DNA of 64,000 bases from positions 11,954,501-12,018,500 of the forward strand of contig CM077649.1 in the NCBI GenBank assembly GCA_039707465.1, read 5' to 3'. Shown here piece by piece: positions 46,956-58,540 of this stretch. Both the position numbers and the translations under genes were made by a program. Origin of the DNA: Rhabdophis nuchalis. Its lineage: Eukaryota > Chordata > Lepidosauria > Squamata > Natricidae. The notes beneath the pieces are model-generated. The model did not search any database. It was not told where the DNA came from and saw only the letters and a program-made list of their open reading frames with translations. How positions within the stretch are numbered: position 1 is the stretch's first letter; each line of letters starts with the position of its first letter.

Positions 46956-48905
46956 TTGGATTAAAATGCAACTTTGTCAGGTAGGTATATCTCATCCTAG
47001 TAAAAATACCACTGCCATTATTTTTTTCTATAAATTTATAAATCTCTATAGTCTTGTTCTTGCTCCTCCTCCTCCTCCTTTGAAATGTTTGGCTTCAAAC
47101 ATTTAATTGTTTTGAACTTCAGCAGTCATATAACGACAATATGATCTACACCTATTCAAAAACCGGTATATTCAGTGTTGACTGTTTCTTTTGAACAACA
47201 ACACAGAGTACAGATGTCTGTTGGTTATATAATTATCTGACCCCCTCACTATTACAATAATCCCCAGCATTAATATTTTGGAGAAATATTTCTGGAAAAC
47301 ACACACACATACATGTATTTACCAGAATAGCTTAATGAATCTCAAAACTATGGTACATGATTTCCTAACAAGAACATCTTCAAATACATGAACACCTAAT
47401 TATACAACAAGCTTTCAGTTATTGTAGCTTGGTAATGCCCACTAGTAAGGTGCAGGGCATAAATAAGATTTCCAACTATGGATCATATTTGTTTGACACA
47501 CGCACACACAAAAACAGGATTAAATAGAATCATCTCCTATTAAACATTCTCCATTATACCTATTTTAATCCTATTAATTAAGTATGCAATAAAAAATTAT
47601 GTGGCAGTTTAAGACTAAAAAAGAGGGCAGATCCTGAAAAACAAACCAAACAAAAAGAAAAAAATGCCAGTTGGAAATTATTTATTGCACAGAAACCAAA
47701 GAACCCTGTGTTTACCAGTTTTAGCTGCCATGAAATTAGGATTACCATATCTGGACTGAAAATCTCTGGATGGCCACCAGAGGGCAGTAAAGAGTTTCTC
47801 AGATTTGTCACAGCCCAGATCTGGCAGCCCACAGCAGCTTGTCTTATATACTATGTAGTCAAACTTGCAAGTAAACAACATAAAATTCAGTTATTCAAGG
47901 TGAGATCACTTATGCATAAGTATTTATTAACAAATGCTTGTACTGTAATTTCAGGTTAACTTCCTCATTACCATAAACAGGTATTTAAACTCAAATTGCG
48001 TTTATTTGAGAAACCCTATCAGATTGTATCACAGATCAAAAGGAATTTAAATACTGGAAATTCAGTAATGTTTTTACTGATAATTCAATACTTTAATACT
48101 TTCCAACACAATACTCCAACTTGCTGCATTTTAAGGCTCAATCAATAATTACACAATATAAGTGTGAATATGCAACATTGCTTTGCAACCAACAGCCTAC
48201 GCACCTATTATAGGTTTCAGAGATAAGCACTAAAGTCATCTTAAGAAATTCAACAGTTCTGACTCCTTAACACATGAACAAACACAAAAACCAAACTCTA
48301 AATGGACTTCATGTCCCGTCTACATATGACACTTTTGGGAAAGGGGAACATATGGTGAGCAAACTACTAATATAATGTTTTTTCAAAAGCCCCCTAATTA
48401 GAACTTAACAAAATATTTATTAGATCGATAAGAACTGTGAACTACTTCAACACTGTTTTCACCTCCAATCTATATTCACTTTTTAAATTCTTAAACAGAA
48501 CATTGGGGGGGGAAAAATATCAACACATTGTAGTTGCCTTTCTGGGTCACAATTCAGGCATTTAATGAGAAACCATCCAAATATTGTTTAGAAAGTGAGC
48601 ATCTATTTAAGCAAGGGGAGGAGGGGAAACTTGGCTAAAAACAATTGCATGGGAAATCCAATCCATATAAGAATTGCGCTTTTTTAAAAAACGCTATCCT
48701 AATGAAACTCTCTTTTGAAGAATTTCATACTCAGTTAGGGGCAAACGGAGGGATCGAAGGCGTTTCCCCCCAAAATATGATCTAGAAACCCATAAAACAA
48801 AAATCCCTACATCTTCACCGGGGATCATCCAGACAACAGGAAGCCCCAATGGAGCAGCCATTCAGGTACGTGTGAAACCTAATCCCATCAGGGCTGGAGT
48901 GGGTG
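46956..48905. other. ETS2 intron 1, 5' portion, repeat-poor
   Basis: No transposon or exon recognised; could hold regulatory sequence, but nothing specific is visible. Confidence 0.3.
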
Positions 48906-48913
48906 GCTCAGGG

Positions 48914-49071
48914 CAGGGGTCTGTCTGGCAAAGTTGGCTCTTTTAAGACGGGTGGACTTCAACTCCCAGAATTCCCCAGCCAGCGTACCAAGCGAGCGGG
49001 GCTGGCTGGGGGATTCTGGGAGTTGAAGTCCACCCGTCTTAAAAGAGCCAACTTTGCCAGACCCCTGCCCT
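48914..49071. mobile_element. Palindromic hAT MITE in ETS2 intron 1, near promoter
   Basis: CAGGGGTCTG to CAGACCCCTG palindrome with arms GACTTCAACTCCCAGAATTC. Target duplication GCTCAGGG at 48906-48913 and 49072-49079. GC-richer than the other copies; 290 bp from the exon 1 donor. Confidence 0.88.
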
Positions 49072-49149
49072 GCTCAGGGTGATGGGAGTTGTAATCCAAT
49101 GCGGATGGCGGGCACCAGATTAGGGTTATAACCACAAGCCTGCGGCCCA

Positions 49150-49920
49150 CGCATTTTCAGAGAATGGCGAAAGTCTCTCAGCCCCCGGGCAGAAACCTGG
49201 ATGGAAGAGGAGCAAAAAAAAAAAAAGCGGCTGGAGTCCGCTTGTTCCCTCATTGCCTTCCTTCCTTCCTTCCTTCCCACCCGGCCGGGGGCTCGTTCCG
49301 CGCCTCCCAAACGCTCCCGCGTCTCCTCTTGGACTCGCCGGGCCCCGTTTCCTCCCTTGCTCACCTGGGCGCCGCTGAGGCGAAATCCCACGAGGCGCGC
49401 GCGCTGCCGTCCGCCACACCGCGCCGGCGAAAGCTGCGCCAAGTCTCCCTTCGGGGGACCCCCGCTAAATATCCCTTCGCGTCAGGAGAAAACGCGCCTC
49501 AGGAAAACGACAGCCCACGAAGCGCTGTGAAGGGAGCCTGAGGAAGCCTTTGCCGTAAGCAAGCAAGCAAGCAAGGAAGCCGCGTCGCCGGAAGAAGAGA
49601 GGGAAGGGCTCCTGTGGCCAGGGCCTGAGGTAACGTGCTGGTGACGGCAGTCTTGGCCCGCGAGTGAATGCGTCGCCCTGACCCGTGTGGGGCTAGGCTG
49701 CTCTTGACGGGCCGAGGGAGGGAGGGAGGCGGAGCGGTTAGGCCAGGCCCAGCCAAGCCTCCTCCCACCCGAGAACAGGAAGGCGTTCCGCTTCCTTCGA
49801 GGAGGCCAATGGAGCCTCGGAGGGCTGGCGTCGCCCAGATGTTTACAGCCGGCACGCCGATCTCCCCACAGCCGCCTCAAGCGAGGCCGTTTTGCGCCTG
49901 GAATGGCGGGAGCGGTAGTT
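49150..49920 (-). promoter_or_regulatory. CpG island / ETS2 promoter region
   Basis: Sharply GC- and CpG-rich block in otherwise AT-rich DNA, at the 5' end of ETS2. It has no clear TATA box. It contains ETS-type cores, such as GCCGGAAG near 49586 and GGAAG/CTTCC around 49778-49800, and GC-box-like runs. Autoregulation by ETS factors is an inference only. Confidence 0.7.
49365..49560 (-). other. ETS2: Probable ETS2 non-coding exon 1 (5'UTR)
   Basis: Within the CpG island the minus strand carries a consensus donor GCGCCCAG|GTGAGC with the exon ending at 49365. Splicing from it to the acceptor at 44884 would put a 5'UTR directly before the ATG, with a 4.5-kb first intron. Vertebrate ETS2 has a non-coding first exon in a GC-rich promoter, which fits. 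The transcription start is not visible; the 49560 limit is a guess. Confidence 0.6.
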
Positions 49921-50118
49921 GAACACACCTGGTTAGGAGTACCTCAGAGCAAGGGTCTCCAACCTTGGCCACTTTTAAGACTTGTGGACTCCAACTCCCA
50001 GGATTCCTCAGCCAGCTTCGCTTTGCGAAGTTTTGCGCCTGGAATGGCGGGAGCGGTAGTTGAACACACCTGGTTATAGGGGTACCTCAGAGCAAGGGTC
50101 TCCAACCTTGGCCACTTT
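49888..50118. repeat. Tandem duplication with about 141-bp period beside the CpG island
   Basis: The segment GTTTTGCGCCTGGAATGGCG through TCTCCAACCTTGGCCACTTT occurs at 49888 and again from 50030. It spans the CpG-island edge and the left end of a partial MITE. Confidence 0.9.
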
Positions 50119-50836
50119 AACACTTTAACACACTCACTCGGCTAAGGCGAGTGAGCATGGCGGCCCGGGCTGAGGAGGCTGGGGGGGGGGGGGGAGGCGG
50201 GGATGACGACAGACAGACAGAGAGAGGCACAGACACAGAGAGAGACAGGGAGGGAGGGGGGAATCAGAGAGTGACAGACACACACACAGAGACAGGGAGA
50301 GAAAGAGACACAGAATGAGTGATTAAGCGCGTGGATGCGAGACAGACAGACACATACACACACATAGAGTGACAGATGGGCGGACGAAGGAGAGAGAGAC
50401 AGATAGAGAGAGAAAGAAAGAAAGAAAAAGAACGTGGGAGAGAGAGAAAGAAAGAGAAAGAAAGAAAGAGAAAGAAAGAGAGAAAGGAAAAAGAGAGAAA
50501 GAGAGGAAGAAAGAGACAGAAAGAGAGAAAGAGAAAGAAAGAAGGAGAGAGAGAAAGAGGGAAAGAAAGAAAGAGAGAAAGAGAGAAATAGAGAGAGAAA
50601 GAGGGAAAGAAAGAAAGAGAGAGAAAGAGAAAGAAAGAAAGAGAGAAAGAGGAAAGAAAGAAAGAGAGAGAAAGAGAAAGAAATAAAGAGAGAAAGAGGG
50701 AAAGAAAGAACGAAAGAGAAAGAAATAAAGAGAGAGAAAGAGAAAGAAAGAGACAGAGAAAGAAAGAGAAAGAAAGAGAGAAAGAAATAAAGAGAGAAAG
50801 GGAAAGAAAGAAAGAAAGAGAAAGAAATAAAGAGAG

Positions 50837-50887
<51 letters not shown>

Positions 50888-51072
50888 AGAACTTATGACC
50901 ACAATTGAGCACAAAAGTTTGGTTGTTAACCAAGACCATTGTTAAGTGAGTTTCACATTTTCCAAGTTGGCCACGCCCACCCAGTCACATGACTGCTGAG
51001 CCACACAGCCGGTCCGCAAAATTTTCTTTAAAATGAAACCGGTCCCTGGGGCAAAAAAGGTTGGGGACCCCT
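50119..51072. mobile_element. hAT-derived region with a long purine tract
   Basis: 50140-50400 matches the interior of the hAT at 8281-8550. It continues as GA/AAAG purine-rich sequence to 50888, then CACAATTGAGCACAAAAGTT and a terminal GGTTGGGGACCCCTG. Flanks do not give one clean target duplication, so it may be a mosaic. Confidence 0.6.
50205..50888. repeat. Purine-only GA/GAAA tract (about 0.7 kb)
   Basis: Plus strand almost entirely A and G from about 50398 on, with interspersed CA runs before. Long reading frames here are low-complexity artefacts. Confidence 0.95.
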
Positions 51073-51125
51073 GGACTAGATGACCTCCAAGGTCTCTTTC
51101 AACTCTGCTATTGTATTGTATTGGT
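51073..51125 (+). mobile_element. CR1 3' tail
   Basis: GACTAGATGACCTCCAAGGT followed by CAACTCTGCTATTG and TATTG units. Confidence 0.8.
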
Positions 51126-51154
51126 CCCAAGGAAGTCCTTTCTACTGTGATTAA

Positions 51155-51415
51155 GGTGGTCCTCGACTTACAACAGTTCGTTTAGTGGCCTTTCAAAGTT
51201 TGCAGTTATCCCCGTGATCATGTGATTAAAATTCATTTATTTATTTTATTCAATTTATATCCCGCCCTTCTCCAACAGGACCCAGGGTGATAGGTTCATA
51301 TTTATGACCGTTGCTATGTCCCAAGGTCATGTGATCACCTTTCACAATGTTTTGACAAGCAAAGGCAATGGGGAAGCCAGATTCACTTAACAACAGCATT
51401 ACTGACTTGTCACTT
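51155..51415. mobile_element. Tc1/mariner-like MITE with nested L2 tail
   Basis: GGTCCTCGACTTACAACAG start, TTCACTTAACAACAGCATTAC at the right. An L2 3' tail (about 51236-51292, minus) interrupts it. Right end missing, joined to an L2 fragment. Confidence 0.7.
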
Positions 51416-51417
51416 GG

Positions 51418-52040
51418 CAAATATCACTTGGTCGCATTGGTGGATGATCTCTGGAGGGCCAGGGATGGAGGTTGTTCCTCCATTCTGGTCCTATTAGATC
51501 TCTCAGCAGCTTTTGATACCATCGGCCATGGTATCCTATTGCATCGACTGGAGGGGTTGGGGGTGAGGGGCACCGTTTTACGGTGGTTCTCCTCCTACCT
51601 CTCCAGTCGGTCATAATTTGTGTTGGCAGGAGGGCAGAGGTCTACCTCGAGGCCCCTGACATGTGGGGTGCCCCAGGGGTTGGTCCTCTCGCCACTCCTG
51701 TTCAACACCTACATGAAGCCGCTGGGTGAGATCATCTGTGGTTTTGGGGTAGAATACCATCTGTACGCTGATGATACGCAGCTGTACATCTCTACCCCAA
51801 ACCACCCCAACGATGCCGTCGAAATGATGTCCCGGTGTCTAGAGGCCGTATAGGCCTGGATGGGAAGTAACAAACTCCGACTCAACCCGTCCAAGACCGA
51901 GTGGCTGTGGTTTCCGACGTCCCGGTACAACCAATTGACACCATCACTGGCTATTGGGGGTGAACACCTAGCCCCCGTGGATAGGGCGCGCAACTTCGGC
52001 GTCCTCCTGGACTCCCGGCTGTCCATGGAAGAGCACATTT
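51418..52040 (+). mobile_element. L2-group LINE, RT domain fragment
   Basis: Encodes VALVDDLWRARDGGCSSILV, LDLSAAFDTIGHGILLHRL, TCGVPQGLVLSPLLFNTYMK, YHLYADDTQLYIS and LRLNPSKTEWLWFPTSRYN, with stops near 51616 and 51851. Contains the RT palm motifs; truncated at both ends. Confidence 0.92.
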
Positions 52041-52084
52041 GTTTTTACTGGAGAAGATTGAACCAGACCAGAAATGGAGTAGCT

Positions 52085-52925
52085 CTGATTGTCCTTTGTT
52101 ACTGGTAACATTTCACTTTCTTCTCTGAGCCCAGTGCTTCTTGTTCTACACTCAGATGCTTTCGAGAATAAGTCAATTCCCTCTTCTCTGTGACAGCCTG
52201 TCAAATCACCTTGACTGAAGTCTGCTATCATGTCACTCCTAGTCCTTTTCTTTCTTTCTTTCTTTTTGTATAATTTTTTTTATTGATTTTACAATTTTAT
52301 AATAGGAAAGGGGCGTGTAGGGTATTTAACAAATATTTTAGAGCTTCCATGCCAGGGTTGGTAACCTCCTCCGAGACTTCATACAAAATAATTTCAATAA
52401 AAGGTGGAAAGAAATACATACATTTCATATCATAAATTCCATGCATTCAATCATTTGTTTGTGTTAACATCCATGTAGGAGTTACAATACAAATAAAAAA
52501 AATCATTTTTGTGATCTTAGCCTCTTTGCTATTGTTTCTTCTTCTTCCTTACCGCCGGTGGCTCCTCCCGTTCCCCGTTCCCCCATCTTCTCGTCCTACT
52601 CCTAGTCCTTTTCTTCATTAGACTAGGCATACCTAGTTCATGCAAACATTCATCCTATGGCTTAGCCTTCAGATCTCTTATTTTTCCTCTTCTCTGCACT
52701 TTTCTAGAATCTCAACATCTTTTTGTATGATGGTGACCATAGTGGATGCAGTATTCCAATTGTGGTCTTATCAGTGCAGTATAAAGTGGTACTATCACTT
52801 CTTGTGATCTTGATGCTACCTCTTTGTTGATGCAGCCTAGGCTTTTTGGGTAGCTGCAGCCACTGCTGACTCATATTTAAGTGGTATGCCACTAGGACAC
52901 CTAGATCCCTCAACACTACTGTTGA
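52085..52925 (-). mobile_element. CR1 LINE fragment split by a retro-insertion
   Basis: Minus strand matches the 3' RT region of the CR1 at 11.5-12.2 kb (for example AGAAGAGGGAATTGACTTA). Interrupted at 52253-52597. Diverged, with frameshifts. Confidence 0.8.
52253..52597 (-). mobile_element. L1-like 5'-truncated insertion in CR1
   Basis: A-rich/GAAA tail on the minus strand at 52253-52285, flanked by an 18-bp direct repeat ACTCCTAGTCCTTTTCTT (52235-52252 and 52598-52615), typical of target-primed insertion. Layout resembles the L1 tail at 17.2 kb. Confidence 0.7.
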
Positions 52926-53329
52926 GCCAGGTATCTCTTATTATATACCTGTGCATTTGTTTTTTCCTGCCTTACTTTTCATGCTCCTGAATTGCATCTG
53001 GTCTCATAGGGCCCAATGCTTAAGTCTGTCAAGATGTTTCTGAATTTTGACTCTACCCACCAAAATATTAGCAAATACCCCCCACTTGCCATTGTCCAGA
53101 ATGTGTAGACTATTTAACGGTGACAAAGTAATGCTGCCCAGGGTAGCACTATGAGTAAGCTGGTCTACTCTGCACCCCAACTTCCAATTTATAAGTACTT
53201 TTACTGTCAACCTGCTGATTTGTGGGATTTTATGTGAAACCACATCACAATCTATTGGTAATAGAACTTTATTCCTATCACTGGATACTTTATTTTTCTG
53301 ACCACAAAATTATGTGTGAAAAAACATGA

Positions 53330-53625
53330 TTCATGCAATTTTCCAGCAGGCATAGAAAGGGTTTGTTAAAAACCGATCACTTCTTTGATAAAGTAACTAA
53401 GTTAATAGATCAGGGAAACGCTATGGGTATAGCATACTTGGACTTCAGCAAGGCATTTGACAAAGTAGACACATCTACATCTAGGGAGGCATGCAGTAGG
53501 GTTTCTCAAGATTCTGCCTTGGGCCCAATACTCTTCAACATCTTCATAAATGATCTAGATGAGGGGATAGAAGGGCTGCTCATCAGATTTGGCTGCTGGA
53601 CTTCACAAGGTTCTTCTGGCAAGTA
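53330..53625 (+). mobile_element. CR1 LINE RT fragment
   Basis: Encodes IDQGNAMGIAYLDFSKAFDK and SALGPILFNIFINDLDEGIE, i.e. RT palm motifs, with the middle deleted. Confidence 0.85.
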
Positions 53626-54043
53626 GAAGCAGCATGAATATCGAAAATAAAAACAATGGTTAATGATGTATTCTATTACACCATATGGAATAAATAAATA
53701 ACTGGAAGGTATTTTGTCATTCTGATTCCTGGAAGACAATTTAAACTCTATGTTTTGCTTTTATATTTAACCAGACTCCAGTTTGGTGAAACAGGAAAAG
53801 TTGTTCTTCAAAATTTCTTTGGGCAATTTTTACTCCTATCCATTCATAGGCTGTGGGTCTTTACACCAGTGGCGGGTTTCAAATTTTTTTAGAACCTACT
53901 CTCTAGGTGTGGCCTATTTAGTGGGCGTGGCTTGGCAGTCATGTGACAGGGTGGGAGTGGCCAACTTGTAAAATGTGGTGAAACTCATTTAACAACGCTC
54001 TTGCTTAGCAACCAAAATTTTGGGCTCAATTGTGATGATAAAT

Positions 54044-54045
54044 TC

Positions 54046-54129
<84 letters not shown>

Positions 54130-54181
54130 TCCTTCCTTCCTTCCTTCCTTCCTTCCTTCCTTCCTTCCTTCCTTCCTTCCT

Positions 54182-54215
<34 letters not shown>
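54044..54215. repeat. (TTTC)n-(TTCC)13-(TTTC)n microsatellite
   Basis: The centre, 54129-54180, is 13 consecutive TTCC units, i.e. GGAA x 13 on the minus strand, flanked by TTTC units. Confidence 0.95.
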
Positions 54216-54216
<1 letters not shown>

Positions 54217-54218
54217 GA

Positions 54219-56526
54219 GTCATCTATCTGGTTCCGCCCCAGGCGCCTGATGGACCCTGATGGGTTCCAGGCGGTGCTTAGGCCACTTCCTGTACCCCTG
54301 ACCCGCGCCCCGATGGAGGACCTCGTGGCCGCATGGAATATTGCGACCGCGGGAGCCTTGGATCGGGTCGCGCCCTTGCGGCCTCTCTTGCGGCAGCGAG
54401 CCACCCTGGCTCCTTGGTTTACTGAGGAGCTGAGGGGGAAAATGCCACAAGAGATGCCTAGAGAGAAGATGGAGGTCTACCCGATCTGAATCTGACCGGA
54501 CACAGGTAAGAGCCCATTTACGGACTTACATTGTGGCGCTGAGAGTGGCCAAATGTCATCACTGTGCCACTCTCATAGCATCCGCAGACAACCGCCCTGC
54601 CGCCCTGTTTAGGGTGACCCGCTCCCTCCTTCAACAGAGGGTGCGGGAAGCCCCGCTACAGGGTAGAGCAGAGGAATTTGTGACTTTTCTGCAGGAGAAA
54701 ATCGCTCAGATACAGAACGAGTTAGCCCCCATTGATGGTCCAGTGGGATGCCACGAGATAGATCTTGTTTGGGAGGAGTTTGACTCCGTTACTTCCGAGG
54801 ATATGGACAGGGTACGTGGGCGACTGCGAGCCACCACATGTTTATTGGACCCGTGTCCCTCCTGGCTTGTACTGGCATCCTGGGAGGTGACACGAGGCTG
54901 GCTCCAAGAGGTTGTCAACGCATCCTTAAGTGAGGGTTCCTTGCCTGCCTCCCTAAAAGAGACTATGGTGAGGCCCCTCCTTAAGAAGCCCTCTTTGGAT
55001 CCAGCTTTATTAACCAACTATCGTCCAGTCTCCAACCTTCCCTTTTTGGCGAAGGTTGTTGAGAGTGTGGTGGCACAACAGTTTCCCCGTCACCTGGAGG
55101 AAGTTGACTATCTAGACCCGCGCCAGTCCGGCTTTCGGCCCGGGCATAACACCGAGACGGCATTGGTCGCGTTGGTCGATGATCTCTGGAGGGCCAGAGA
55201 TGGGGGTTGTTCCTCCATCCTGGTCCTATTAGACCTCTCGGCGGCTTTTGATACCATCGACCATGGTATCCTATTGCATCGGCTGGGGGGGTTGGGGGTG
55301 GGAGGCACTGTTTTACGGTGGTTCTCCTCCTACCTCTCTGGCCGATCGCAATTTGTGTTGACAGGAGAGCAGAGGTCGAACTCGAGACCCCTCACATGTG
55401 GGGTGCCTCAGGGGTCGGTCCTCTCGCCTCTCCTGTTTAACACATATATGAAGCCGCTGGGTGAGATCATCCGTGGTTTTGGGGTAGAGTACCATCTCTA
55501 CGCTGATGATACTCAGCTGTATATATCTACCCCAAACCACCCCAACGATGCCGTAGCGGTGATGTGCCAGTGCCTGGAAGCCGTACGGATCTGGATGGGA
55601 AGAAACGGACTCAAGCTCAACCTGACCAAGACCGAGTGGCTGTGGTTTCCGGCTGCCCGATTCAACCAGCTGACTCCATCGCTGGCCATTGGGGCGAACA
55701 TCTTGCCCCAGTGGATGGGGCGCGCAACTTGGGTGTCCTCCTGGATGCCCGGCTGTCCATGGAAGATCAAGTGACAGCCGTGGCCAGGAGGGCGTTTTAC
55801 CAGGTTCGCCTGGTTCGCCAGTTGCGCCCCCTATTGGATCGGGACGCCCTTCGCACAGTCACTCATGCTCTCGTGACATCCCGACTGGACTATTGTAACT
55901 CTCTCTACATGGGGCTCCCCTTGAGGTGCACTCGGAGACTTCAGCTAGTCCAGAATGCAGCCGCGCGAGCAATTATGGGAACCGCAAGGTGTACCCACGT
56001 AACACCGCTCTTGCGCGGGCTGCACTGGCTGCCTGTCGTCTTCCGGGTGCACTTCAAGGTTTTAGTTATCATCTTTAAAGCGCTCCATGGCTCGGGACCT
56101 AGCTATTTGCAGGATCGGATCCTGCCGCACATATCCACACGGCCGATTCGCTCCCGCAGAGAGGGACTTCTCCGGGTGCCGTCCACTAGACTTTGTCAGC
56201 GGGCGACGCCCAGGGGAAGGGCTCTCTCTGTGGCGGGCCCAGCCCTCTGGAACGACCTTCCCCCCGACATTAGAACTACCACGGACCTCCGCTCCTTCCG
56301 TCTAAAACTAAAAACATATCTGTTCTGCTTGGCCGGCCTAGGATAGTCTCTCTTCGATGGGGTTGCCAGAAATTTTAGATGGGGATTTTAGTTTTTTAAT
56401 TGGAATTTTTAGCGCAGGGAAATATTTAATTGGTTTTTAACTATATGTATGTATTTATTGTTTTATTAGCCCTGTGCACCGCTCCGAGTCCCTTCGGGGA
56501 GAGGGAGCGGTCAACAAATTTAATAA

Positions 56527-56590
<64 letters not shown>
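54219..56590 (+). pseudogene. L2-group LINE, 2.4 kb, RT domain with one frameshift
   Basis: Longest LINE copy in the window. One frame runs to about 55690: linker, then NYRPVSNLPFLAKVVESVVA (RT finger), RQSGFRPGHNTETALVALVD, LLDLSAAFDTIDHGILLHRL, TCGVPQGSVLSPLLFNTYMK and the catalytic YADDTQLYIS at about 55500. A one-base loss near 55690 shifts to the next frame, which stays open to the stop at 56346 (RLDYCNSLYMGLPLRCTRRL; GRALSVAGPALWNDLPPDI). The endonuclease and the 5' part are absent. The 3'UTR ends CACCGCTCCGAGTCCC and (ATT)n at 56527-56592. Inactive. Confidence 0.93.
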
Positions 56591-56592
<2 letters not shown>

Positions 56593-57129
56593 TCTTTCTT
56601 TCTTTCCTTTTTTTCCTTTCTTACTTTCTGCCTTCCTTTCCTTTCCTTCCCGTTGGGTTACCGGCAGCAGCAGGCCAGACTTACTTCTGGGTCCGCCAGT
56701 GGAACCCCCTCTCACCGGCTCTCTAAATTTCACCATCCGGCTCTTGCGAGTAGGTGCGAGCCTGCAGAAACCCACCACTGCTTTACACATAGTTGCTATT
56801 GCCACTTCTCAATCCCTGCTTAATCAATCAATTAATCAATTCTCAATCAGCTGCTTATAGCAACCCATCGTCTTATTTATTTCTGCTGACATGAAAATGC
56901 CCAGGAAAACAAAATGCTATGGTGGCATAACTGTTAGAAAAGAACGGAGCTGGGAGGTGGGTCAAGGGTTCCGGCCAATGGGAAAACAAACTGCCCACAG
57001 GCTCTGCAAAGCTGCAAGCCTTCAGACAAAAAGACCATCTTGGCTGCAATTTCAGATGTGTTGTAGTTGATCTATTAATAAATTGACATTGAGAGATTGA
57101 AATAAACCAGAGCTAATTCTACACTGGTT

Positions 57130-58540
57130 CAAAAACTGGGTGTAAGTACTGTTGATTCTTCATGTGGTCTTCAATGCATATTCTCTAGTCTCTTCTGAAA
57201 GAGAGAGAAATCAAGGAGGAAGAACAATAACTTGAATAACATCTAGAAGAGTATATTCCTCCTCACAGCAGGGTTATTCTCTCATTCACAGTACATGTGT
57301 GCTAAATATTATAACATAATTTTTGAATGAGAATAAATATGAAGGCTAAGTACAATAATAGTGGTACCAGATAGCTCGGAATAAGCCCCTTGAGATCTGA
57401 TAGCTAATTCCTATTCTCAAGTGCCTACAATCGAGATTATGCCTAAAAACATTAAAAGGCACACAAAAATTCTGATGATTATGACAGAACTTCTTAAAGC
57501 AGCAAAGTCCTGATCTAATAAGGCAACATCTGGCAAACTCATAAGGGAAGCCTTTTCAAACTGTACATCAGCTGGATAGTGATTTTAATTATAAGACTGA
57601 TGAGAACAATTATACCATCATTTATACTGAGGAAGCAGCTGTCAAAAAAGATAAGATGGCAGAATGGGAGTTCTTTGTTCTTCTGCGTATGTGATGCTGT
57701 GAGGAAAAAAAATGTTTAAATCTCTCTTCCACTCCATCCTCGAAATAATTAGCTGTTTGATTCAATTCGGGATCCTTTCAAGTGATAAATGTATATGCCT
57801 TTTTAAGGTATCAGTGTACTCTATGACCAGACATCATTCTCCAAATTAAAGTATAGAGAGGCACAATTCCCAGTACTTAGGAATCTATTCATTAATATGC
57901 AGAAGTTTGCAACAGATGGCATTTATTCTGGCTGTGGTTAAATTTCATGGATTCGATTTGGCTTCAACTATATATTTTTAAGACATGCTGATGTGAATAA
58001 TGCTGCTTGGGTCACTAAATAGCGATACTATTCATATTGTTGGGAAATCAATTTAGGATTATAATGTTGTAAAATATATATTATTTTCCAATGCACTCTT
58101 GCAGATTAGTTTGTACAGTATTGAGTAAGCATGTGAAGGCCAGTAGAAAGGAAACTTTAAAAAGGGTTGTTGCAATATAATTTATTATAAACAGCCATGA
58201 AGTGGGAATTGTCTGTTCTTTCAGTCACAGAACATAGTTACATAAACCCAACCTATCTGAGATGCAAGATGTTATAGAATCACAGTACTTATCCAGGATT
58301 AGTTTTGGGATTTTTTTGAGAAACTTGCTGTCAGATTTTTGAGCAGATTTATTTCTGGCTCTTTCTCCATGGTCTTGTCGCAGCTCCAATAAAACTCTGC
58401 AGAACTTGTGGCTGGGTCATTTCTCTACTGAAAGGAACTCTTGGTTCACTCACTTTCCTCTTCTTTTTGTCAAAAGACCAGCTGGTCTTCTGTAAAATTC
58501 TTAGTTTGTGTGTGTGTGAGAGAGGATATTCTGAGTACAA
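57130..58540. other. Unassigned intergenic sequence
   Basis: No gene or clear repeat seen. Confidence 0.3.

Larger units (their letters stand above)
53867..56780. mobile_element. hAT element hosting an L2 insertion
   Basis: TIRs CAGTGGCGGGTTTC and GAAACCCACCACTG; target duplication CTTTACAC at 53859-53866 and 56781-56788. Same family as 4644-5079 and 9631-10022, in reverse orientation. Its TTTC/TTCC core (54044-54215) is the entry point of the L2. Confidence 0.92.

Noticed and set aside
49560..49928. Divergent coding gene sharing the ETS2 CpG island
   Set aside because: Frames are GC-driven and lack any family motif or splice continuation; a non-coding divergent transcript cannot be excluded.
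50142..50939. 265-codon [14 protein letters not shown] frame and its reverse-strand purine counterparts
   Set aside because: Low-complexity translation of a GA/GAAA tract.
54533..55774. 413-codon frame as a host gene
   Set aside because: It is the RT domain of an L2-group LINE with a frameshift, flanked by LINE 3'UTR and tail.
56930..57125. Solo LTR (CCAAT, AATAAA-like and TG start visible)
   Set aside because: No convincing CA end or target duplication; base composition alone is not enough.
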